Assembly: GCA_016785225.1 (NCBI GenBank)
Contig: JAFBJZ010000347.1
Coordinates: 496,001-560,000 of the forward strand
DNA from: Psettodes erumei
Lineage: Eukaryota; Chordata; Actinopteri; Pleuronectiformes; Psettodidae
Reading direction: 5' to 3'
DNA length: 64,000 nucleotides
Shown here: positions 1-10,232 of the stretch, piece by piece
How the letters are laid out: each line of letters begins with the position of its first letter
Numbering within the stretch: position 1 is the first letter of the stretch
Translations under genes and position numbers: made by a program
The notes under the pieces: generated by a model
What the model saw: the letters and a program-made list of their open reading frames with translations, nothing else
Told to the model about the DNA's origin: nothing
The model's database searches: none

Positions 1-799
1 CACTGGTCTCTGTTACGGGGGAGCAGGCTAACATTTAGCAATAAAAGAGATGGGCTGAAGAAAACCACCGTCTTCCCTGTGTGTGCGCGCGCACGCATGC
101 GTCGTGTGTGTATGTGATTAATGAACTAGCGTGAGTGGGGCATTATTAATGTGTTTGTCCATTGTGGAATTCACTCTTCCAATAGGAAAAATGATGATGG
201 TCATTACACTGAGAACTCTCCTTTCAAAGACGAAACCACTGTATTCTTTATTCTGTTTATTTCTTGTTTTCTTTATTTTGAAAGAGCATTACTAATGTCC
301 TGTTTTGGGATTTATTTGTTTTGTAAAAGAGATGCCGTAAGAGAGAAATAAATGAAACTAGAGCATTATGCTTCTGAAATTGTCTCTCTTTTTTTCTGTT
401 TTTCGGCTGTTTTCTTGTGGATGTGTTTTTGCAAGTCTGCACAATGTCGACCCTCAGACTTTGCCCCTCAAGTATATCATTAACACGGGAACAGATAGAG
501 ACAGAGTAATGTCCAAATGCCAGTAATACTATCGAAGAACACAGCTTTGAATCTGTGCGGCAACGTGTTACAAGTTATTTTGCAAGTGATTAATAATTGC
601 AGTGTAATATACAGTATCAGTGTCCATTATGTGCCAGCATGGGACACCACACATAAGATCCTGACACCGGAGTTTTCCATAAATAGATTCCACTGTCTGG
701 TTGCCATGAATACCATTTGTCGCTTCCTTTCTGTGTGTCTTTGTGTATAGATGACTGAACTTATGTGTAAGGGTTCTGTCGGCATAGGTGCCTGTGTCT

Positions 800-835
<36 letters not shown>

Positions 836-937
836 TTCCACGTGCATGTGTTCATGTCGATGAGCGAGTGGACACAGCGTGATAGAGCCTGCTTCACAGA
901 TCATTACCAACCCTCTGGCTGACACACTGGACTCATC
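1..937. other. Upstream flank of slc2a2; possible 3' end of preceding gene
   Basis: No coding exon is supported here. Poly(A)-type AATAAA hexamers lie at 40-45 and 347-352 on the + strand, the second followed by a T/GT-rich stretch (about 378-430) of the kind found downstream of cleavage sites. In human the gene beyond SLC2A2 is TNIK in the same orientation, so this could be the tail of tnik; that is inference from synteny only. The stretch from about 480 to 937 is the presumed slc2a2 promoter and 5' UTR, interrupted by a GT microsatellite. Confidence 0.35.
801..835. repeat. (TG)n microsatellite
   Basis: Imperfect then pure TG dinucleotide run about 100 bp upstream of the slc2a2 start codon. 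It lies within the presumed promoter or 5' UTR and can be length-polymorphic. Confidence 0.95.
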
Positions 938-3900
938 ATGGACTCTGGGAAGGTAAGCTCCTTCTTCTTCTTCACGTTGATTTCATAAAATGGTTAAATA
1001 CGCTACATCTTCATGATGAATCCTATAAGGAATATTCACAGTCACGTGGCGTTCTGCGGTCCCTACATGCTTGCGCAATTTGGCTTAGATATGAAACGCA
1101 TCACTGAGGTCTTCTGAGATTGTCTTGAGATTAGGAGATTGTCGAGAATGAATTTCTGATGTGTCTGCCACGCCGAGTTCTCAATTCAAACATATTCACA
1201 GAACATACAAAATGTTTAGCTCAGTAAACTTTTGCATGTATGCACTCTTAAGCTGAGTCCACAGAGCAGTAATAAATCCACAGATAATGTGCATGCATGC
1301 TTTTTCTGTACTTCTATATGCAATTTAATTTGTGACTGCTCTTTGTAAGCAGATCTGAGTGTATGCACAGCCGTGTCTTTGCTTGTGTGTGTCCCTAACG
1401 AATCGATTACCCCTCAAACCCGCAGCAGCTGACAGGTACGCTGGCCTTGGCTGTGTTCACAGCCACCCTGGGGTCCCTGCAGTATGGCTATAGTCTGGGA
1501 GTCATCAACGCACCACAGAAGGTAGGCTCTACTGTAACAACAGGTTATTTCATTTCCTCAAAATGATAAATGCACGCAACTCAAATCAGCTCAGTCCACC
1601 CGAAGGACCGAAGAGAATATAAAAAAAACTTACTATCTCACATAAACAAACAGAATTACCTGTTCGCAGTGTTCAGAAAAACAACTTTTTTTTTCTTATT
1701 TCGCCATCCAAGAATTTGCAACTGCACCTTTGCAAGCTGACTGATGTCCTCTGTGTGCTACTCCACCAAACACATGTTGTGGACTGGCAGGCAGATCAGA
1801 ATGTACCATGTGCCGATGTCTCTCTGCAGCGAGCCGCTGGCAGAAAACACTATGCTCACTATGGATAACCCTGATTAGGACACCTGGTCAGATGGCGTTG
1901 TTCTGTTTAACTGCCTCTGCAGACTAGATTCTCTCTTATAGAGAAAAGCACAGGTGCTAAGGTGCGCCTTCATGGAACCCAGTGTGGATTACATCTCAGT
2001 CTGTGTGGTGGATGTTGGAACTGATGATCTGTCAGGCTACAGACAATCTGTTGACAGCCATGTCTGTCCGAGAATTGGCTAATTTGAGCTCAGGCCTTAT
2101 GTGGACATGCTCAGGTCAGACATTTATCAACATGTATCAACACGGGCACTGGAGTTTGTTTTAATGCACATCACCAGAGCTTTGCAGATGTTGATGCTGA
2201 TACCTCTGCTTGGCAAACGTGTCAAACTTCTCTGTCTTGTATGCGGTGATAGTTGGTGGTAAGGATGGCTACGTCATTGGGAGAAATCCAAATCTTCAAG
2301 CTTCCAACCGTTTTAGTAGATGCAGAGTGCAGCTATGTTCTCCATTCTGTATAGGGTGAGGGGTTGTCAAAGCAAAGCAAAGCAAGCAGAGGTTGTTAAG
2401 CTGCACCAGCATGCTCGCTACGTTGTGTTCTGTATGTATAAGCTTCAAGTATATGTAGAGTTTCCTCGAAAAAGTTGGGGGGAATCCCAAAAATACACAG
2501 CCAGTGAATCCAATGTGCCGCACATTTCTGAATGAGTGGCGTCGACGCACTTGAAATATGATGTAAAGTGATCCCAACAGCCTCACAAAGCTAGAGTTAC
2601 TGGCTTTGTGACTAAGGGGCACTAAGTGGCATCTTTTCAACTCTGCCTCTGCTGGAGCAGTTCTTTTCATTTTAATTTCATTAAGTGATATTGAGTCAAA
2701 TTAAACACAACTGGTACAATCAAAGAAGGATTTCTATTGTCCTCGTGCATAGTTGAAATTCTAAAAAAGAATGTTATGTTGTATAATGAATGCTATAACT
2801 ACAAGAAATATTTCGGAATGAAATTTAGGTGTAAATGCCTGTTGGTCAGTCGCTCAGTGTGGGGCGCTGTTTGATGACCGCTCAACGCGTCTGTGTCAAA
2901 CAGGTCATTGAAAAGCATTATGGGCGCTCCCTGGGGGTCTTTTCAGAGAGGACCACTGCCCTGTCAGAAAACGGCACGGAGGAAGAAGACTTCCAGGAGG
3001 TCAGACAGCACCCTGATGTGGTCATGTACTGGTCCTTGTCGGTGGCAATCTTCTCCATCGGTGGCATGTTTTCCTCCTTCCTGGTGGGATTTGTGGGGGA
3101 CCTGAGAGGGAGGTGAGAAAACAAGTTTGAAGCAGTACATGTGCGGCAGCTGAAGAATGAAAGTTGTGCACGTGCTAATTAGCCATCATCGTCCTTGTGT
3201 CTTGCAGGGTAAAAGGCATGTTAATGATCAATGTTCTGGCCATAGCTGCTGGACTGCTGATGGGTTTTTGCAGAATGTGGAAGCCTCACATCATGGTCAT
3301 CTCAGGCCGTGCTGTTATGGGCTTTTACTGTGGTACAGTAATGCACATATTATAACCTTCAATCACATAATTTAGTTGGAGATTCCATTGTGAATGGGCT
3401 ACATAGAAGGACAAGATGTCCTCATTATCATTCGGAATATAGCCCTTAATGGGCATATTGAAATGCTCACTGTTTTATAATGAAGAAAAAAATTAACATA
3501 CTGTATTTAAATATACTATATGCATTGCCCTCGGATAGAATAGATGTGCTGTCATGATGTGTGTGCGTCTCAGGGCTGACATCTGGACTGGTGCCTATGT
3601 ACATTGGAGAGATTGCACCCAAGGCTTACAGAGGGGCTCTGGGAACATTACACCAGCTGGCTGTTGTCATTGGCATCCTAATCAGCCAGGTAAAGCGCTG
3701 CCCTCCAACAAACACAAACACACACTTGCACAACAGCACATTTGCTCAACGACACAACAAACATGCAACTTAAATCTTGCGTGTGTGCGTGTGTGCATGT
3801 GCATGTAGGTAATTGGATTGGACTTCGTGCTTGGTAACGATGATATGTGGCATCTGTTACTTGGTCTGTCTGGAGCTCCGGCGGCATTGCAATCCATCCT

Positions 3901-6728
3901 GCTCCCTCTGTGCCCTGAGAGCCCGCGGTACCTTTACATTTTATTAGGCAAGGAGCAAGAGGCTCGGAAAAGTAAGATTCACGCACAATGCAACTCTCCA
4001 CGTCGTGCTCTCTTTCACTCACTCTCTGATGCGCTCCTATTCAAACACCATTCACAATCTTTTAGAAGCATGCAGTTTATAGGCCGCACAAGACACATTT
4101 AAGCCAGAGCTGAACATTTTCGGGAACTAGGCTTGTTTGCTTTCTAAATATTAGCAGTCAGTTTGGTTTAGGACACAACACATTACTGATTGATTGATGG
4201 AAAACCCAAAAAAGTGTAAAGTCGCCCCCCCCCCTTTTTTTTTTACAGGGCATTGATCAAACAAGACACATAGTGTTACAAGATATGATGTGTTAATTAG
4301 TTTCCAGTCTGTATGCTAAGCTACACGATCTGGCCGTGAATGGTATTTACTCTACAGACATGAGGGGTGGTATCGATTTTTTCATCTAACTCCCAGCAAC
4401 AAAGCAAAGAAATGTATTTCCCAGAATATATAACTACTCCTTTGAGTTAATTTTACCTGCTTTTACTGACGCGAACACGTGAAAGCAATACTTTTAGTCA
4501 TTTTAATGGAGCCTCTTTACATGACAATGCTGCTACATTTATTCAAGGGTCTGAAAACCTCAAAAGAGTCATTTATAATGACTCTTACCTCCCATTGCTC
4601 TCTGTTTTGTTGCAGGTCTGTCTCGTCTAAAGGGGCCGTATGATGCAACCTCTGATCTAGAGGAGATGCAAAGAGAGAAAGAGCAAGCGGACAGGGAGCC
4701 CAGGGTCTCCATCCTGTCTTTGGTAGGTCTCGATACAAGAAAAAGCTCAGTTGGGATGCGTTACCACAACTACCTTCATATTGTCTCTTATGGAATTGGA
4801 ACAGAACTCTGTGGTCCTGAAAAGTCACGAGAAGTGCAGTATGGCAATTCCTCCTCAGGGTGGACGCAGATATTCTGTGCACTGTCCAAATTAATCAGCA
4901 ACCCAAGTACACTGACGACCTCATGTAATGACCCGGTGTAATGTTAAATCATTAGTTGGATAAGTGATTGAATAACTTATTTAGTTTTTAAAGTTATTGA
5001 ATTAATGAGGTGGTTCTCGTGAGAACCTAAACAGCAGACAATGAAGCAAACACGTTGTTTGAACTGCATTGTAGACGTGCGCATTATAAAAACAAACCTC
5101 TGCAGTGACAGTTTTCTGCTGCTCTGTATTCTCCCATAGATTTGCTCCTCCACATACAGACAGCAGCTGCTTGTCGCCCTCATGATGCACCTCTCGCAAC
5201 AGTTCTCTGGCATAAACGCAGTGAGTGGCGAATCCATTTCACCTCTGCCTTCTCCCGTCTCTCGTTCAGTTCACTGATAATTTTAAGTTACATTGAAATT
5301 CGTGTCACGATTGCATCCCGGTTTCACTGCCAGAGCATACGGCGTGTGCCGCATCAGGAGCAACAAGGGCAAAAATGACAAACACAAAAACTGTTCCTTT
5401 TATGTTTGTATTTATGGGAAACTTGTGCTTTTTGTCTTTGAGATCTTTTATTACTCCACGGCTATCTTCTCTCGGGCTAATGTCGCTCAGCCGGTCTATG
5501 CCACTATCGGAGTTGGAGCCATTAACACAATCTTCACTCTGGTGTCTGTGAGTATAGCCACACAGATGCAAAACACACAGACACATGTGCACACACACAT
5601 TTGGATGTAACTTATTTATATGTGCTATATACATACAGTATATATGTTACATATTTCGATGTTTTCTCTTGTTTCTTCTACACACATGCTTACACACACA
5701 CACACAGATAAACAGTGTACTGCGTGTTCTAGGTTGTCATGGTGGACAAGGCTGGCCGGCGTACTCTGAGTCTCATCGGCCTGGGAGGGATGTGCTGCTG
5801 TGCAATTGCCATGACAGTGGGCCTTAAATTGCAGGTTTGTCCAATCACGTGTAGGAACGTTACAGTGTCAGCAGCTGGAGGAGAACTTCCGTCCACTTAC
5901 GGGGCTGCCCTCTTTTAAATCATCTAGCAAGCTTTGCAATTTCTGACTGTTAGATAAATGCAAAAGATGTACACAGAGAGAAACATGCAATGCCCCACCT
6001 ACATGAGTAAATTATTTTTTACACTGTCGCTTCCATGTGCAGGTCTCGTCCATGCTCTTTGGATCCATAAAACTATATTATGAATGTTACCATTTAATGT
6101 TCGTTCCACTTAAAGGCAATGACACAAATAGCTCTTTTCTTCAACAGCGTTTGATCATTTGTACTCTTCCTTCCAGACTGAATACTCCTGGATGAGCTAT
6201 GTCAGCATGTCAGCAATTTTCCTCTTTGTGAGTTTCTTTGAAATTGGTCCTGGGCCCATCCCATGGTTCATAGTGGCTGAGTTGTTCAGCCAGGGACCTC
6301 GGCCTGCAGCCCTCGCTCTTGCTGGTTTCTGCAACTGGACCAGTAACTTCATCATAGGCATGACCTTTCCATATATAGAGGTATGCAGAAGGGACTCACA
6401 TATGTACTGTAAGCTTTGACAACACATTCACTTGCATGCGGGTTGATGTGTCTTTCGCTGCATTCACACAAACTGAGACACACTGCCCCTTCTTGTTTGT
6501 CTTTTCATTTTTTTCCTCTTTCAGGCTTGGCTGGATTGTTATGTGTTCATCCTGTTTGCTGGACTGCTTCTCGGTTTCTTTGTGTTTACTTATCTGCGGG
6601 TCCCAGAGACCAAGGGCAAAAGTTTTGAGGAGATCGCCGCCGTCTTCCACAAGGGAAGGGAAAAGCTGGCAAGGAGCCCCAAAGACGATACTGAACTGCA
6701 GCAGCTCAAAACCTCCCCAAATGCCTAA
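938..6728 (+). CDS. slc2a2: Solute carrier family 2 member 2 (GLUT2), facilitative hexose transporter
   Basis: Twelve coding exons: 938-952, 1426-1521, 2904-3112, 3208-3332, 3574-3689, 3809-3971, 4616-4722, 5140-5220, 5443-5547, 5733-5834, 6177-6380, 6525-6728. All junctions are GT-AG and in phase, giving 508 aa. It is a 12-TM major-facilitator sugar carrier that equilibrates glucose and fructose across plasma membranes of liver, gut, kidney and islet-type cells. Visible family marks: QYGY and GVINAPQ in TM1 (about 24-37), an N-glycosylation sequon N60-G-T in the first outer loop, PESPR at 223-227, TM7 QQ pair at 297/298, GRR at 347-349, GPGPIPW at 397-403, and PETKG at 468-472. Assignment to GLUT2 rather than GLUT1/3/4 rests on the long, glycosylated first loop, close overall likeness (for example the GNDDMWHLLLGLSG and SYVSMSAIFLFVSFFEIGPG stretches) and synteny with eif5a2. 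The first coding exon carries only five codons (MDSGK), as is usual for class I GLUT genes. The outer loop is shorter than in human GLUT2. Confidence 0.95.
4109..4447 (-). repeat. Dispersed teleost element, inverted partial copies, in slc2a2 intron 6
   Basis: The intron between exons 3809-3971 and 4616-4722 holds a copy on the - strand (about 4285-4447; read in reverse: AAAGGAGTAGTT..., then TGGGAAAT, GATACCAC, ATGTCTGT), lacking an internal part. A short facing fragment on the + strand lies at about 4109-4145 (AACATTTTCGGGAACTAGGC). I recognise the consensus from memory as a very common non-autonomous repeat of percomorph fish. A second copy at about 44167-44262 in this same window supports that it is dispersed. 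Confidence 0.7.
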
Positions 6729-7020
6729 ACCGACAGTTATGTGTTTGTGTAGTCTGTTTGCATTAGTCTGTCAGTATTTGTTATTTGTTAACAGTGTTAC
6801 GTCAGAAAAGATAACTACACAAAAGGGCTGCATATGCAGTCTGTTATATGCAGTGTTGGCAGAACTCATGCTAATATGTGGATATAAAAGGGGGTCACCT
6901 GTATTGTTGAACCTGCAAATTAACCTCACGGGTTATAGTATTACGGTTCATTTCCACTGCAGTAGTGGGGTCATTTTTGGCTACAGCAGACAGATGTTTA
7001 CATTAAATAAGCTCTAAATA
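6729..7020 (+). other. slc2a2: slc2a2 3' UTR (probable)
   Basis: Non-coding sequence follows the TAA at 6726-6728. An ATTAAA hexamer at 7002-7007 is the first credible poly(A) signal, giving a short 3' UTR of roughly 0.3 kb. The true end is not visible without transcript data. Confidence 0.45.
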
Positions 7021-7690
7021 CCTAACGTATGCTGCCTGCCTAGCACCAAGTGAAAAACAGATAGGATGATAAACATTTAGGTGCTGAATAGACAGATATT
7101 TTCAGTTTGCTTCCTCTGCCCCCAAGTGGCCAAACATCAGTTACTGCTGATTTACCACAGGAGAAAAGAACTGGAGTTATACTGTATTTCTACCTGAAGA
7201 AGAACCGGGGTGAGAGGAGACGATTAAGTATTGCTCTAAAATTACTTAAACTGCCTGGTGTACTCTTAACCACATCCAGTTATTGTTTGTCCATGGAATT
7301 GAGCAACCATTTTCTCTCTTGAGATAAAATCACAAGTCCCCCTCCACTGAAAAATGTATTTTGCTTATCATAAATTTAATTGAGTGTTTGATCTCGACTG
7401 TGCACATTGCTGTATGTGTATATGCACGTGTGTATGTATGAGATGGACATTATACGGCTTCACTTTTCTGCCGGAGGGTGAAAGGTTTTTTTGTGGTCGC
7501 ATTAAATTAGATGCTGCATCAGAACTAGCATGGAAACCAATCCTGACAATGGGCTTGTAATGAAAGAAGCAGGAGACGTCTTGAGCCCAGCGATTAAACT
7601 CATGAAACAAGCAACATTTGCACATTCAGACACACACAGCAACACTGCGGTGACTAATCACAAGTCAGCTCTACCCAGCCGTGACGTGAC
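7021..7690. other. Intergenic spacer slc2a2-eif5a2
   Basis: About 0.7 kb between the slc2a2 poly(A) signal and the CpG-rich zone of eif5a2. I see no coding exon or recognisable element; open frames here are short and lack splice context. Confidence 0.5.
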
Positions 7691-8160
7691 GATGCACGCT
7701 CTTGCGCAGCGAGTTGCGGTATGCACTCTGAGATTGTTCGCAGCCCGCCAGTAAGCTGGAGGAAGAAAAAAAGAAGAGGAAATAGAACAAGAAGCGTAAA
7801 AAGAAGAAGAAGAAGAAGAAAGCCGCCGCCGCCGCCACACCGTCTCAAGACCCCGCCCCTCCTCGCCGCACCGTCTCAAGACCCCGCCCCTCCTCTCCGC
7901 CCCGCCCCCGCCGCACCTCTGTCACCGGCGCTCGTACCTGCCGTCTCCGCGCCTTTCGCGTTGCAAGAGCTCCACACATGCGAAGTGTCTTCCCTTCTAT
8001 CTGCCGTAAGCAGGACCCAAGGTAAGCCAAACGGCGCGGCGTGTGAGTGCCGTGTGTTGACAGTTCCTCCGACGCGGAGAAAGCTGTTGTTTGGCGGCGC
8101 AGTGGAACCTGTCGGCTCGGGAGTTAATGTATCAATAGCGAGAGTATATTTAACGAGCAG
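7690..8160 (+). promoter_or_regulatory. eif5a2: CpG-rich promoter and 5' UTR exon of eif5a2
   Basis: A CpG-dense, purine/pyrimidine-skewed block (GAA run at 7801-7820; repeated CCCCGCCCC-type GC boxes around 7850-7915) begins upstream of the coding exon, as expected for a broadly expressed gene without a TATA box. A strong splice donor, AAG|GTAAGC, ends a likely non-coding first exon at 8021. The matching acceptor is a T-run plus CTCAG ending at 8809, 20 bases before the start codon. A second good donor, AAG|GTGAGA after 8681, could end an alternative or longer first exon. Confidence 0.65.
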
Positions 8161-8161
8161 T

Positions 8162-8166
<5 letters not shown>

Positions 8167-8217
<51 letters not shown>
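8167..8217. repeat. (AT)25 microsatellite
   Basis: Pure AT dinucleotide run of about 51 bases in the putative 5' UTR intron of eif5a2. It is self-complementary and likely unstable in length. Confidence 0.97.
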
Positions 8218-8223
<6 letters not shown>

Positions 8224-8829
8224 GCCGGCTGCTTTAGCTAACACCAGCAACCGTGTCGTCAGTCGGTGTCAGTGGGTGTGGGTCGCGGGGCGTGGGTGGT
8301 GTCAGTGAGCTAAGTTAACCTAAAGATGAGCAGATGACAGCGCGTTTAACAAGTTCAGTATGTACGTCAAGCTAATTTGACATGGGGGGTGGGGGGTTAC
8401 GTCATCAACGTGGTTGTGCCGTCTTGGATAATGGGGATCGTCTGGCGTCACTATTGGTTTCTTATGCTCGAAAGTGTGTGTTAGCCTCATCTTGGAAGGA
8501 TACGAAGCAGTAAGTGGAGGCGGCGTCAACTTCGAGTGCACATCTCCCCTCTCCGGTTTCGGGGGTTATTATTTATTTAAGCGCGCAACTACTGTCAGGA
8601 AGCAGAAACGAAGAGAGAGAGAGCGTGCGAGCTGGTTTGGGGTGTCGTCACTGTTCAGCGCACGCTGCTGTTGTCATAAAGGTGAGAAATGTGCGCTCAA
8701 ACCGAAAGTCGTTCGTCGTTTTTGCTGTTAGTTCTTTTGCCCAATAAGTACCTGTGTTGTCAGTCACATGTTATGTTTGCCCATGTGTTCTTTTTTTTTT
8801 TTTGCTCAGAGACCAGACTGTAGACCATC

Positions 8830-10232
8830 ATGGCGGATGAGGATTTCAGCGCCGCAGACTCCGGGGCCTCTGCGACGTTCCCGATGCAGTGCTCTGCTCT
8901 GAGGAAGAACGGCTTCGTCATGCTGAAGGGCCATGCCTGCAAGATCATTGAAATGTCTACCTCCAAGACCGGCAAGCATGGACACGCCAAGGTAAAGGCA
9001 TCCGGCGCATCGTCGGGAATGCAGAGCTCCCAGCACTTTGGTGACTTAGTTTGGTATTTCTCTGTTTTTACCAGTAACCGCCAGTGCTGTCTCGGCCAAA
9101 GGCCCACTCTTGTACGTTATGGCATTTTCTCAGGTTCATCTAGTTGGACTTGACATCTTCACTCAGAAGAAGTTTGAAGATTGCTGCCCATCTACCCATA
9201 ACATGGACGTCCCGAATGTAACGAAGAAAGACTACCAGGTAAGATGTCTCCCTTGAAGCTCTTGGTGAAATTTGGGGTTGGGGTCCGAGGGGTACGCCAC
9301 ATTTACGAGGATTTGTGCCGGTTGTTGAGGTGGTAGTGGATGCCGGTGATTGTTCTCCCAGCCAGTGCTGGGGGTCTGGGCGTTAGACCCGCATCCGTTT
9401 CCCCACGCCGTTTCGGATTGTGCGCAGCCTTATCCCAGTGTAATGGTGTGATGTGAGAAAAGAAATGCGGTCTTGCTCAATGGGTGTGTCAGGCGTCAGA
9501 GCCCAACTTCCTCCTCAGCAGTTGCAGGAGGACATGCCAGTTTTAAACTGGCTGAACGGGTTTTTGACTTGGCCCAGAAAGCCGCTCTCCTTCCCTGAAT
9601 CGAGGCTTCCTCTGGCGCAGAGAATTTGATTTGAGTTGACAGCGGCAGCTATTCGCGCGTGTTGTGTCTGCTGCGTGGTTTTGTGCGGCCAAAGTTTCTT
9701 GCAAATAACTCGCTGAGCTTCTGAAACCATCGTGATTGTTGCGTTGCACAGCGGCTCAGAGGACAAATTTCTCATCAACACGTGACCGGACGCTCGTCTG
9801 TTTGTCCCCGATGTTTTGTTTTTTAACATTTTCTCGTTTTTGCTCCCTCCACACATTTAGGTAATGGATATCTCAGACGGCTTCATGGCCCTAATGGACG
9901 ACAGTGGAGAAACCAGAGAGGACCTTAAGCTGCCCGAAGGTGAGCTGGGCAAAGAAATAGAGAAGAAGTGCAACAATGGAGAAAGCTTTTTGGTGAGTGT
10001 CTGTGGAGCAAAATAAAAAACCTCCTTCTTGCTGGTGGCGACTGACGGACGCTGGGCCGACTCATTATCAGAAAGTGACTCTTGAGCCCGAGTGAAAGGG
10101 GCCGTGCGGAAGAACCCAAGTATGCGTGCGGCGCCCGGGCCTCACGTCCCTTCTCTCTCGCCTTTCCAGGTCACCGTGATGAAAGCTATAGAAGAAGAGC
10201 AAGTAACCGGCATCAAAGCCATGACTTATTAA
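8830..10232 (+). CDS. eif5a2: Eukaryotic translation initiation factor 5A-2 (hypusine protein)
   Basis: Four coding exons (8830-8991, 9134-9238, 9861-9992, 10170-10232), all phase 0 with GT-AG borders, give 153 aa, one fewer than human eIF5A2. eIF5A binds the ribosomal E site and helps peptide-bond formation at stalled sequences and termination. The hypusine loop is intact (STSKTGKHGHAK), and the lysine modified to hypusine is K49. The N-terminal SH3-like half is well kept (MQCSALRKNGFV, PSTHNMDVPN). The C-terminal OB half keeps EDLKLPEGELGKEIE, but most of the rest differs from vertebrate eIF5A as I remember it, ending in KAMTY. The paralogue call (5A2, not 5A) rests on position between slc2a2 and slc7a14, as in human 3q26. 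The start is the ATG in CATCATGGCG, giving the expected MADED-type N-terminus. Confidence 0.93.

Noticed and set aside
7721..8218. Open frame of 165 codons on + strand
   Set aside because: Translates GAA and CCG runs, crosses a clear splice donor and ends in the AT microsatellite; a low-complexity promoter artefact.
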